Shown here: piece by piece, positions 1 to 7,763 of the stretch
Layout: each line of letters begins with the position of its first letter
Numbering within the stretch: position 1 is the first letter of the stretch
IMG/VR virus record: IMGVR_UViG_3300009703_000040
Coordinates: 1 to 39,805 of that record
Direction: 5' to 3' (one strand)
DNA: 39,805 bases
From: a virus
Notes under the pieces: generated by a model
The model's input: the letters and a program-made list of their open reading frames with translations, nothing else
What the model was told of the DNA's origin: nothing
Database searches by the model: none
Translations under genes and position numbers: made by a program

Positions 1-579
1 ATATCATTTTTTGATTTCAAAGGCCCAGAAGATAGAGATGAATACATTGCAAAACTTTCTAATTGTAGAGTAGGATTTCATGGTGGAACTCGTTGGGCTA
101 TGTCAAGTCAAGATGGATTATGTAAGGGTATTCCATATGTTTATGAAATAGGAAAAGAAACAAATGAATTGTTTGGTGATAAGTTAGAAACTGGATTTAG
201 TAAAATAGATGATGCAGTAAAATTATTTAATCGTATGTTAGATGATAATGATTGGAGAAACCAACAATCACAACTTGCATTAGACCATTGTTCAAATGTT
301 CACAGTTGGACAAATCGTGTTAATCCTTTTAATGATATGATAAGTGATGCAATATCAAAACAAATAAGTGATGTAATAAAATCTGGTGATAAGAAAGATG
401 ATATTATAAAGTTTGTTAAAAGTAAAAAAATGGTAGACACAGAAACTATGTCAAAGTATTTGGGTTGGGGTAAACAGATTGGTTTTCGTAGATATAGAAA
501 CTACCTAAGAACAGTAGACGGAATATATACTACTATGATTAATAAAAAAGAATATTATATTTGGAATGATGAAATATAA
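1..579 (+). CDS. Glycosyltransferase (GT-B type) with C-terminal winged-helix-like domain, 5' partial
   Basis: The frame is open from the first base, so the N-terminus lies outside the window; 192 residues are visible. The first half resembles the C-terminal Rossmann half of a GT-B glycosyltransferase: a segment containing VGFHGGTRWAMSSQDGL followed by KGIPYVYE has the usual nucleotide-sugar-binding layout in which a conserved loop precedes a G-x-P-x-V strand. The last 75 or so residues look like a winged helix: a helix (DIIKFVKSKK), a helix-turn-helix (VDTETMSKYLGWG, then FRRYRNYLR) and a wing ending KEYYIW. A glycosyltransferase carrying a DNA-binding-like domain directly upstream of a DNA cytosine methyltransferase suggests that DNA bases are its acceptor. 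That is inference; an exopolysaccharide or LPS role is the alternative. It overlaps the next gene by 14 bases. Confidence 0.68.
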   Translation: MSFFDFKGPEDRDEYIAKLSNCRVGFHGGTRWAMSSQDGLCKGIPYVYEIGKETNELFGDKLETGFSKIDDAVKLFNRMLDDNDWRNQQSQLALDHCSNVHSWTNRVNPFNDMISDAISKQISDVIKSGDKKDDIIKFVKSKKMVDTETMSKYLGWGKQIGFRRYRNYLRTVDGIYTTMINKKEYYIWNDEI

Positions 580-1705
580 ACCATACACATTACAAGATGT
601 ATATGATGGAGAAGCACAAGAAAAGTTTACAGTAATATCAACTTTTGCAGGTGGTGGTGGTAGTTCTACTGGTTATCGTTTGGCAGGTGGGAAAGTTCTT
701 GCGATTAATGAATTTGTTAAAGAGGCAAGAAATACTTATAGAGATAATTATCCCACAACACCTATTTTAGATGGTGATATCAAAGAACTTACAGGTAAAG
801 ACTTTTTAGAGATAACTAAACTAAAACCTGGTGAACTTGATTTGCTTGATGGAAGTCCACCTTGTTCTGCATTTAGTATGTGTGGTATTTTGGCACAAGC
901 AAACACAACACACAAAACTGGATTTGGAAAAACTAAAAAATATTCAGATGATAAAATAGTTGAGAATATTGAAGATTTGTTTTTTGAGTTTCTAAGAGTT
1001 GCAGAAGAGATTAGACCTAAAACTATCATTGCAGAAAATGTTGCAGGTCTGACAATGGGAGAAGCCAAAGAATATTTTAATAAGATATTAAATACATTTG
1101 AACAAATTGGTTATGATGTATCTGCAAAAGTTGTTGATTGTAGTTTGCATGGTGTTCCACAATCTAGAAAAAGAGTTTTCTTCATGGCTGTCAGAGAAGA
1201 TATTACATCTCAAGTCGGTATGAATTTCATGAACATATCACAACTATTTCCAATAGAGAATAAAGAAAGAATATCTATGGAAGAAGCATTTGAGGGATTA
1301 GAATATGATCAAGAGGAAGTTGATTATCTAACTGAAAAATGGAAGAGAACAGCATATTATAAAAATACTTGTATTCATATGCCATCAAATCCAAAGAAAG
1401 TTTTACAAGGTTCCGATTTTGGAGTGAAAGGCCTTCATTTTAATTTAAAAAAAGCCTCACAATATTTACCCTCACCTACAATAACTGCAATGGGTTCAAC
1501 TGAGGCAACCGCAGGTGTTTGTCATTGGGAAGAGGATAGAAAATTAACTTTAGGTGAATTAAAAAGAGTTACAAGTTTACCTGATGATTTTATATTGACA
1601 GGCAAATGGGCACAGAAATCAGAGAGATGTGGTCGTATGGTGCCATCAATTATGATGAGAGAACTAGCAACATCAATGTATAAAAATGTATTGGAGAAGA
1701 TATAA
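566..1705 (+). CDS. C5-cytosine DNA methyltransferase; candidate carboxymethyltransferase
   Basis: The 379-residue protein has the full C5-MTase motif order: motif I around residues 24-37 (STFAGGGGSSTGYR), motif IV with catalytic Cys100 (GSPPCSAFS), motif VI ENV at 157-159, motif VIII QSRKR at 199-203, a target-recognition region roughly 225-340, and motif X near 353-365. In motif X the usual G-N-x-V reads G356-R357-M-V, so the Asn that lines the AdoMet pocket is replaced by Arg. The enzyme should flip out cytosine and alkylate C5. The neighbouring CmoA homologue and the Arg swap suggest it uses carboxy-SAM and writes 5-carboxymethylcytosine rather than 5-methylcytosine (inference). Translation may start at either ATG of a tandem ATGATG; the ribosome binding site is weak, and coupling to the upstream gene is likely. 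Confidence 0.93.
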   Translation: MMKYKPYTLQDVYDGEAQEKFTVISTFAGGGGSSTGYRLAGGKVLAINEFVKEARNTYRDNYPTTPILDGDIKELTGKDFLEITKLKPGELDLLDGSPPCSAFSMCGILAQANTTHKTGFGKTKKYSDDKIVENIEDLFFEFLRVAEEIRPKTIIAENVAGLTMGEAKEYFNKILNTFEQIGYDVSAKVVDCSLHGVPQSRKRVFFMAVREDITSQVGMNFMNISQLFPIENKERISMEEAFEGLEYDQEEVDYLTEKWKRTAYYKNTCIHMPSNPKKVLQGSDFGVKGLHFNLKKASQYLPSPTITAMGSTEATAGVCHWEEDRKLTLGELKRVTSLPDDFILTGKWAQKSERCGRMVPSIMMRELATSMYKNVLEKI

Positions 1706-2397
1706 TGGTAGATTTTACATTTGCACATAGAGAAGAGGGATTTGACAATCACATAGAAAAATCTATTCGTGGTTATTCTCAATTAATAGAAGATGTTGTG
1801 GCTCTATCTCGTTATTTCATAGAGAGAGGAACAACAGTAGTTGATATTGGTTGTTCTACTGGCAAAATGACTAAGGCGTTAATTGATTATAATCTAGACC
1901 ATTGTGATAAAGGTGTTGAATATATTGGTCTTGAAAATGCAGATGGATTTCAAAATGATTTAACGAAAAGAGGAAAAGAAATTAAAAAATATTACAATAA
2001 TGTTGAGTTCTGTAATGATGATGCTCGATATTATGAGTATGAAAATTGTTCTTTAATTACATCAATATTTACTTTACAATTTATGCCAAAGCGTGATAGA
2101 AAAGAAACACTACAATCTATTTATCAAGGACTCAATGAGGGTGGTGCTTTTATATTTGCAGAGAAAACTATTTGCGAAAATGCTTTAGTTCAAGATATGA
2201 TGACATTTAATTATTACGATTATAAAAGAAAAACATTTACAACAGATGACATTATGGATAAGGAAAGGGAACTTAGGCATATGATGAAACCTAATACTTG
2301 GAATGAAATTCAAGAAATGATAGGTGATGCTGGATTTAAAGTTGTCCAACCCTTTTGGAGAAACCATATGTTTGTGGGAGCGTTAGCAATAAAATGA
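1705..2397 (+). CDS. cmoA: CmoA-like carboxy-SAM synthase
   Basis: This 230-residue class I SAM-fold protein is a clear CmoA relative. It shares the CmoA N-terminal signature (FDNHIEKSIRGYSQLI, 13-28, compared with MIQRSVPGYSNII in E. coli), the SAM loop VDIGCSTGK (46-54), FTLQFMP (122-128), IYQGLNEGGAFIFAEK (139-154), and the C-terminal [20 protein letters not shown] (211-230). E. coli CmoA converts SAM and prephenate into carboxy-SAM, which CmoB uses for wobble cmo5U in tRNA. An Arg (188) lies in the stretch where CmoA has the Arg that contacts the carboxylate, though my by-eye alignment is off by one there. No CmoB is seen in the window. It overlaps the methyltransferase stop codon by one base, so the two are co-translated, which points to supplying carboxy-SAM to that enzyme. 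Confidence 0.88.
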   Translation: MVDFTFAHREEGFDNHIEKSIRGYSQLIEDVVALSRYFIERGTTVVDIGCSTGKMTKALIDYNLDHCDKGVEYIGLENADGFQNDLTKRGKEIKKYYNNVEFCNDDARYYEYENCSLITSIFTLQFMPKRDRKETLQSIYQGLNEGGAFIFAEKTICENALVQDMMTFNYYDYKRKTFTTDDIMDKERELRHMMKPNTWNEIQEMIGDAGFKVVQPFWRNHMFVGALAIK

Positions 2398-2708
2398 ATA
2401 TGAATGAATACGGAAATGAAGTTGAGCAACTAATACTTACTAAGGGTAATGAAAGACTTGTAGAAAATACACTTGGACTTGTCGGTGAGGCTGGAGAAGT
2501 TGCAGAAAAAGTAAAAAAAGTTATAAGAGATAAGGGAAATCTGAATCAAGCAGAACTTGTTAAAGAATTAGGTGATGTATTATTCTATGTGGCCGCACTT
2601 GCAAATCACATTGACTCAGATTTAGAAACTGTTGCAGTTAATAATCTTGCAAAACTGCACGACAGAAAAAAAAGAAATAAACTGCAAGGTTCTGGAGATA
2701 ATAGATGA
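2394..2708 (+). CDS. mazG: MazG-type nucleoside triphosphate pyrophosphohydrolase
   Basis: A 104-residue all-alpha NTP pyrophosphohydrolase of the short phage MazG type. The metal-binding pattern is visible as GEAGEVAEK followed by KELGDVLFY, the E-x-x-E then E-x-x-D arrangement of the family. The ATG at 2394 overlaps the TGA of the CmoA-like gene; reading further upstream needs a TTG inside that gene and was not chosen. The family hydrolyses (d)NTPs to monophosphates; phage copies are thought to adjust nucleotide pools. Sitting directly after DNA-modification genes, it could also remove an unwanted nucleotide, but that is speculation. Confidence 0.85.
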   Translation: MNMNEYGNEVEQLILTKGNERLVENTLGLVGEAGEVAEKVKKVIRDKGNLNQAELVKELGDVLFYVAALANHIDSDLETVAVNNLAKLHDRKKRNKLQGSGDNR

Positions 2709-3718
2709 ATGATTTTTTGAAAGATATTATTAAAACTACAGGCAATGAATATGCCAATTTAGTGGAAGATGGAGTAGATGCAGGTGATGTAGAAAATTTT
2801 ATTGATACAGGTAGTTATATATTTAATGCGTTAATGTCAGGTTCATTATATGGTGGATTACCATCAAATAAAATTACGGCATTAGCAGGTGAGTCTGCAA
2901 CAGGCAAAACATTTTTTCTAATGGGAATGGTTAAACACTTTCTAGATGCTAACCCAGAGGGAGGTGTTGTTTATTTTGAATCAGAAAGTGCAATTACAAA
3001 ACAAATGATAATTGACAGAGGAATAGACCCACAGAGAATGGTTGTCTTGCCTGTTACAACTGTCCAAGAGTTTAGGACACAAGCATTGAAAGTTTGTGAT
3101 AGATATATGCAACAAGACGTAGATATTCGCAGACCTATGTTTTTGTGTCTTGACTCTCTTGGTATGTTATCAACTACAAAAGAAGTTGAAGATACTGCTG
3201 AAGGTAAAGAAACAAGAGATATGACAAGAGCTCAAATTCTAAAAGCTGCATTTCGTGTCCTAACATTAAAATTAGGAAAAGCAAAGATACCTTTAGTCGT
3301 GACAAATCACACCTATGATTCTATGGGTTCTATGTTTCCAACAAAAGAAATGGGTGGTGGAAGTGGATTAAAATATGCAGCTTCATCTATTGTTTTTCTA
3401 TCAAAGAAAAAAGATAAAGTAGGAACAGAAGTCGTAGGTAATATTATTCATTGTAAAAATTATAAATCAAGACTAACACAAGAGAATAAGATAGTTGATG
3501 TTAGACTTGCATATAAAAAAGGACTAGATAAATATTATGGCTTACTAGACCTTGCAGAAAAATATGAGATATTTAAAAAAGTATCTACACGATACGAATT
3601 ACCAGACGGAACAAAAGTGTTTGGAAAATCTATCAATGATGACCCAGAAAAATATTTCACAGAAGAAGTAATGAATAAGCTTGAGGAATGTGCGAAAAAG
3701 GAGTTTACTTATGGATAA
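2705..3718 (+). CDS. uvsX: UvsX RecA-like recombinase
   Basis: A 337-residue RecA/UvsX-family strand-exchange protein. It shows Walker A GESATGKT at 62-69, a strand ending VVYFESESA that matches the family's catalytic glutamate region, a Walker B-like [11 protein letters not shown], and VVTNHTYDS followed by a glycine-rich [15 protein letters not shown] segment typical of UvsX loop 2. In T4, UvsX pairs homologous DNA for recombination-dependent replication and repair, with gp32 and UvsY. Its ATG overlaps the mazG stop. Length is somewhat short of T4 UvsX but usual for marine T4-like phages. Confidence 0.95.
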   Translation: MNDFLKDIIKTTGNEYANLVEDGVDAGDVENFIDTGSYIFNALMSGSLYGGLPSNKITALAGESATGKTFFLMGMVKHFLDANPEGGVVYFESESAITKQMIIDRGIDPQRMVVLPVTTVQEFRTQALKVCDRYMQQDVDIRRPMFLCLDSLGMLSTTKEVEDTAEGKETRDMTRAQILKAAFRVLTLKLGKAKIPLVVTNHTYDSMGSMFPTKEMGGGSGLKYAASSIVFLSKKKDKVGTEVVGNIIHCKNYKSRLTQENKIVDVRLAYKKGLDKYYGLLDLAEKYEIFKKVSTRYELPDGTKVFGKSINDDPEKYFTEEVMNKLEECAKKEFTYG

Positions 3719-4253
3719 TTACATACGAGTTTTTGATAACGTAATAGAAGATTCTTTATGTGATGCAATGATAAAAAAGTTTGAAGATGTTCCAATACAA
3801 CATCAAAGAGTATCTAATGGTGGTTCTCAGTTTACTCAATTAGAATTATTTAAATATGATGAGTGGAAAAATGAAGTTAAATACATATCACAAAAATTTA
3901 ATCAAGCCGTAGTGAATTATGCCGAGTCTTGTAATATAAAAAATCAATGGCCCACGAAATATGCTTATGAATCTTTTCGTATGAAAAGATACTTGCCAGA
4001 TGGAATAGATAGATTTGAAGCTCATGTTGATGTTTCAGATATAAACAATTGCAGAAGATTTTTAGTTTTCTTTTTGTATTTAAATGATAATGAAGGTGGA
4101 AGCACAAGTTTTCCACAACTAGATTTAGATACAAAATGTAAAAAGGGGTCAATGTTAATGTTTCCACCACTCTGGCCTTGGTTACATTCTGGTGAAAAAC
4201 CAATAGATAAACCAAAATATATTCTTGGGAGTTATCTACAGTATATTGCATGA
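3711..4253 (+). CDS. 2OG-Fe(II) oxygenase, prolyl-4-hydroxylase-like
   Basis: A 180-residue double-stranded beta-helix dioxygenase. The facial triad is seen as H105-x-D107 (FEAHVDV) and H159 (WPWLHSG), with a basic residue near 169 ([10 protein letters not shown]) placed to bind 2-oxoglutarate. The GGSTSFPQL segment between them is typical of the P4H-like family. I place the start at 3711, which has AAAAAGGAG seven bases upstream; a start 30 bases earlier would lie deeper inside uvsX and lacks this site. The substrate is unknown; phage members are common and mostly uncharacterised. Its place between DNA-modification and radical SAM genes makes base oxidation conceivable, without direct evidence. 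Confidence 0.85.
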   Translation: MDNYIRVFDNVIEDSLCDAMIKKFEDVPIQHQRVSNGGSQFTQLELFKYDEWKNEVKYISQKFNQAVVNYAESCNIKNQWPTKYAYESFRMKRYLPDGIDRFEAHVDVSDINNCRRFLVFFLYLNDNEGGSTSFPQLDLDTKCKKGSMLMFPPLWPWLHSGEKPIDKPKYILGSYLQYIA

Positions 4254-5107
4254 AACATATACAATACAGAGAATATGTTCATAGTCTTGGAAATAGAGAT
4301 AATCAAAAACTTTTAGGTGTCACAGAAGTAGAAATAAACCCAACAGAATTATGTAACAGAGCTTGTAGTTTTTGTCCTAGATATGACCCAGAGATTTATC
4401 CAAACAGAAACTTAAATATGTCTGTTAAAACTGCTTCTGTATTGTCAGAACAATTATTTAATGCAGGGTATAATGGTATTATTAGTATTTGTGGTTTTGG
4501 AGAACCATTACTTAATCCTAAAATAAAAAAGATTATTAAACAATTTAGTCCTTTTCATACAGAGCTAATAACAAACGGAGATAGAATTTTAAGTGGAAGA
4601 ATATTAATAAAAGATTTAGGTGTAGATTCTATAATGATAGATTGTTATGATGGTGAGGAACAAGTTAAAAAAACAAAAGAAATAGTAAAAGATTGTGGAA
4701 TACCATATAGAATTAGAGATAAGTATGATGATGGAACAGGTGATTATAAAAAATATTTACACAATAATAGAGGTGGGATATTAGGCCAACAAGAGATTGC
4801 ACGACCTTGTTATATTACAACTTATAAAATGGTCGTAGATTGGAACGGAGATATTTTACTTTGTGAAAATGATTGGTCAAGAAAACAAAAGACTTTTGGA
4901 AACATACATCAAAGAGATGTTTCAGATATTTGGAATGACAAAAGTTTTTTAGATGTTAGAAAAAAACTCATAGAGGGTAAAAGACAAGAATTAGAATCTT
5001 GTGCAAATTGTAATGTAAATGGAATTTTGATGGGAGAACAAAGCGTTGATTTATGGAAAGAGAGATTTGGATTGGAGAGTGCCGAGAGAGTCAACAGCGT
5101 CTATTGA
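4250..5107 (+). CDS. Radical SAM/SPASM enzyme
   Basis: A 285-residue radical SAM protein. The 4Fe-4S/SAM motif is C35-x3-C39-x2-C42 (ELCNRACSFCPR), followed by GFGEPLLNP, the equivalent of the GGEP motif. A SPASM-like C-terminal region brings further cysteines (ARPCYITTY, DWNGDILLCENDW, ESCANCN) for auxiliary clusters, plus the typical GNI...DIWN linker. The family modifies peptides, cofactors, sugars or nucleotides by radical chemistry. It overlaps both neighbours: the oxygenase stop upstream, and 62 bases of the aminotransferase downstream, so the trio is probably translated as a unit. The substrate cannot be told from sequence. Confidence 0.9.
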   Translation: MKHIQYREYVHSLGNRDNQKLLGVTEVEINPTELCNRACSFCPRYDPEIYPNRNLNMSVKTASVLSEQLFNAGYNGIISICGFGEPLLNPKIKKIIKQFSPFHTELITNGDRILSGRILIKDLGVDSIMIDCYDGEEQVKKTKEIVKDCGIPYRIRDKYDDGTGDYKKYLHNNRGGILGQQEIARPCYITTYKMVVDWNGDILLCENDWSRKQKTFGNIHQRDVSDIWNDKSFLDVRKKLIEGKRQELESCANCNVNGILMGEQSVDLWKERFGLESAERVNSVY

Positions 5108-5921
5108 TTTATCTCAAAACGTACCTTATCATTATCACCTCATAAAAGATATTCAAGACATATTAGTTAATGCTGATATTCACGATTATGCGAATGACTA
5201 TAAAATTTACGAAGCAGTTTGTTCAGAATACAACTTAGATATTAATCGTGTTTCAGTAGGGATAGGAGCATCAGATTTATTAGATAGACTTGTTAGAATA
5301 TTACCAGTTAAAAAATATTATGTTGTTGAACCATCTTATCGTATGTTTGAAATTTATTGTCAATGGTATGGTAAAGTATATGAATCAATAGAACACATAG
5401 AAAATATATACGATAAAAATGCAGCTATATATATTTCAAATCCTAATGGAAACAATGGTAAAATTTATGACACAAAAAACTTGACAGATAGATTTAAATA
5501 TGTTATACATGATGAAGTATATACAGATTTTTCACCAGAGGTAAGTTTATTACATCAAAATACATCTAATTTAATAAAGGTAAAAAGTTTATCTAAGTCG
5601 TTAAGTGTTGCAGGGTTAAGAGTTGGATTTGCTGTTGCAAATGAAGAGATAACAGAAACATTACAATATTACAGACAACCATATGTCACTTCAAAAGTTT
5701 CTGAACTTGTAATTCCAAAACTTTTACCTAAACAACAATCGTATGTTGATGATTGGCTTGATACAAGACATTACTTAGAGAGTAAATTTGATTGTGTGAA
5801 ATCTCATAGTAATTATGTTTTATTTAAAGAAGAAAATAAATACACAAAAAAATTTGGAGCAAGAGTTGTGAACGGATTACATAGAATGGCTTTATGTGAT
5901 TTGGCAACTTTAATGATATAA
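5046..5921 (+). CDS. PLP-dependent class I/II aminotransferase, HisC-like
   Basis: A 291-residue fold-type I aminotransferase resembling histidinol-phosphate aminotransferase or CobD-like enzymes, though short for the family. Visible elements are SIDLSQN at the N-terminus, the phosphate-binding turn GIGASDLLDRL (72-82), SNPNGNNG (131-138), Asp156 in IHDEVYTDF that would contact the PLP ring nitrogen, and the Schiff-base Lys184 in SLSKSLSVAGLRVGF with Arg192. The start is TTG with GGGAGA about nine bases upstream; no nearby in-frame ATG exists. It lies 62 bases inside the radical SAM gene. The pair may build an amino-bearing small molecule or base adduct; this is inference from context. Confidence 0.85.
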   Translation: MIYGKRDLDWRVPRESTASIDLSQNVPYHYHLIKDIQDILVNADIHDYANDYKIYEAVCSEYNLDINRVSVGIGASDLLDRLVRILPVKKYYVVEPSYRMFEIYCQWYGKVYESIEHIENIYDKNAAIYISNPNGNNGKIYDTKNLTDRFKYVIHDEVYTDFSPEVSLLHQNTSNLIKVKSLSKSLSVAGLRVGFAVANEEITETLQYYRQPYVTSKVSELVIPKLLPKQQSYVDDWLDTRHYLESKFDCVKSHSNYVLFKEENKYTKKFGARVVNGLHRMALCDLATLMI

Positions 5922-6203
5922 ATGACAGTTGAATATACCTTTGTAGAATCACCAAAACACGACCATACTTGCATAGGAATTAAATCAGGTAGATTTGCAG
6001 GTGTTATTTACAAGTATGGAAAAATTATACCAAAAGAAGAAAATGATAAGTTGACATTACAATTTGAATTTGATATAATAGAGAATAACGGAATACCTAG
6101 ACATCAATTTAAAGATGAATTTTTTGATATCATAGGTGATATATTAACAAAACTAATAGATGAGCATGGAACGAACAATACTACAGAACCTCATTTGGAA
6201 TGA
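5922..6203 (+). CDS. Conserved T4-like phage protein of unknown function
   Basis: A 93-residue acidic, soluble protein with no motif I recognise. It abuts the aminotransferase stop directly, and its last 44 bases overlap the helicase gene, so it is translated in the helicase operon. Small proteins at this position, between recombination genes and gp41, are common in marine T4-like phages and may belong to the replication module, but I cannot assign a function. Confidence 0.65.
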   Translation: MTVEYTFVESPKHDHTCIGIKSGRFAGVIYKYGKIIPKEENDKLTLQFEFDIIENNGIPRHQFKDEFFDIIGDILTKLIDEHGTNNTTEPHLE

Positions 6204-7548
6204 GGATTACGCCAGAAGAGTTTTACCTTTTCTAAAAGATTTTTACTTTCAAAATTTACAAGACAAAGTTTTATTTCAAGAGATAGAAAAGTTTATCTCC
6301 AAGTATAATAAAGTGCCGTCTAAAACATCTTTGTCTGTGGAGATAGAAAATAGAAAAGATTTAACAGATGAACAATTTAAATCAATACAAAGTAACATAG
6401 AATCTTTTGAAAAAGAAGAGATTGATGATAATTGGCTTCTTGATACAACAGAAAAGTTTTGTAAAGATAGAGCTATCTATAATGCAATCGTTGATGGTAT
6501 TCAAATCATTGAGGGAAAAGATAAGAAAAGAAACCCAGATGCATTACCATCTCTTTTAACAGAGGCACTTGGTGTGAGTTTTGATAATCGTGTCGGTCAT
6601 GATTATATAGATGATGCGAATGAAAGATTTGACTTTCTTCATAAAGTAGAAAAACGAATACCTTTTGACCTTGAATTTTTTAACAAGATAACAAAAGGTG
6701 GATTACCACAAAAGACTTTAAATATTTGTCTTGCTGGAACTGGTGTTGGTAAATCTTTGTTTATGTGTCATCTGGCTGCAAACTGTTTATCTCAAGGTAA
6801 GAATGTTTTGTATATAACTTTGGAGATGGCAGAAGAAAGGATTGCAGAAAGAATAGATGCAAACCTTATGAATATCTCTATGGAAGATTTGCATAATTTA
6901 CCAAAGAAAATGTATGAAGATAAGATTGCTAAGATTATGAAAAAGACTAATGGCAAACTAATCGTAAAAGAATATCCAACGGCCTCTGCTCATGCAAATC
7001 ATTTTCGTGCATTATTACAAGAATTATCTATAAAAAGAGATTTCAAACCAGATATTATTTTCATAGACTATCTAAATATATGTACGTCTAGTAGATTCAA
7101 AGGTGGGAGTAATATCAATACATATACTATTATAAAATCTATTGCAGAAGAGTTAAGAGGACTTGCAGTAGAATATAAACTACCTATTGTTTCTGCAACA
7201 CAAACTACTAGAAGTGGATTCATATCATCAGATATTGGATTAGAAGATACTTCTGAGAGTTTTGGTTTGCCTGCAACTGCTGACTTTATGTTTGCTTTAA
7301 TATCCACAGAAGAGATGGAAGATTTAAATCAAATACTAGTCAAACAATTAAAGAATAGATATAATGATCCTACAGTTAATAAAAGATTTGTTTTAGGGGT
7401 TGACAGATCAAAAATGAAGTTGTATGATGTAGACCTAAGTGCCCAAGAAGATTTAGTTGATACAGGCCAAGAGGAAGAAGATATACCAACATTTGATAAA
7501 ACAACGATAGGATCAAGATATGAAAAGTTCTCTAATCTCAAAGTTTAA
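6160..7548 (+). CDS. gp41: Replicative DNA helicase gp41 (DnaB family)
   Basis: A 462-residue DnaB/gp41-type hexameric helicase, close to T4 gp41 in length. The N-terminal region is helical; the RecA-like motor carries Walker A AGTGVGKS (192-199), a YITLEMAEERIAERIDANL segment typical of DnaB motif H1a, a Walker B strand IIFIDYLNIC, and SATQTTRSG, the DnaB H3 segment. It unwinds the lagging-strand template and works with primase gp61, whose gene is at 25526. Start codons at 6160 or 6166 are both possible (ATG AGC ATG). Confidence 0.95.
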   Translation: MSMERTILQNLIWNEDYARRVLPFLKDFYFQNLQDKVLFQEIEKFISKYNKVPSKTSLSVEIENRKDLTDEQFKSIQSNIESFEKEEIDDNWLLDTTEKFCKDRAIYNAIVDGIQIIEGKDKKRNPDALPSLLTEALGVSFDNRVGHDYIDDANERFDFLHKVEKRIPFDLEFFNKITKGGLPQKTLNICLAGTGVGKSLFMCHLAANCLSQGKNVLYITLEMAEERIAERIDANLMNISMEDLHNLPKKMYEDKIAKIMKKTNGKLIVKEYPTASAHANHFRALLQELSIKRDFKPDIIFIDYLNICTSSRFKGGSNINTYTIIKSIAEELRGLAVEYKLPIVSATQTTRSGFISSDIGLEDTSESFGLPATADFMFALISTEEMEDLNQILVKQLKNRYNDPTVNKRFVLGVDRSKMKLYDVDLSAQEDLVDTGQEEEDIPTFDKTTIGSRYEKFSNLKV

Positions 7549-7735
7549 ATACTATCTAGACATAGATGAAACGTCTATGGACTGGCCATACATCGCTGTT
7601 GACAATGATATTAATCAGAGGATTCGTGACTTTCGTTCTCAAGAAGAGGCTGAAATTTGGATTAGTTTGCAAAATCAATCGCCAACATTTGGAGAAGATT
7701 GTATTCCCCCATTTTTAAGAATTATGCATGAATAA
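7520..7735 (+). CDS. Small hypothetical protein
   Basis: A 71-residue protein starting inside the last codons of the helicase gene (29-base overlap). It is acidic and aromatic-rich, with a DWPYIAVDNDINQRIRDF segment and a charged helix. I do not recognise it. The overlap with gp41 and the open frame up to a candidate late promoter support it as a real gene rather than chance. Confidence 0.55.
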   Translation: MKSSLISKFKYYLDIDETSMDWPYIAVDNDINQRIRDFRSQEEAEIWISLQNQSPTFGEDCIPPFLRIMHE

Positions 7736-7738
7736 ATA
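7731..7738 (+). promoter_or_regulatory. Possible T4-type late promoter
   Basis: AATAAATA matches the T4 late -10 element TATAAATA at seven of eight positions. It lies 25 bases before the ATG at 7764, at the switch from replication to virion-type genes. A one-base mismatch in AT-rich DNA keeps this uncertain. Confidence 0.35.
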
Positions 7739-7763
7739 CTTATAAAATTAATGGAGTAATTGA

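Noticed and set aside
748-1068. Minus-strand open frame opposite the DNA methyltransferase
   Set aside because: It is a shadow of a gene with all catalytic motifs on the plus strand; no ribosome binding site and no recognisable domain.
3898-4251. 117-codon minus-strand frame opposite the oxygenase gene
   Set aside because: The plus-strand gene keeps the iron ligands; the opposite frame has no signature and no promoter.
3711-4253. Idea that the P4H-like oxygenase is a TET/JBP 5-methylcytosine hydroxylase
   Set aside because: The layout around the iron ligands reads as prolyl-hydroxylase-like, and I see no TET-specific features; kept only as a remote possibility.
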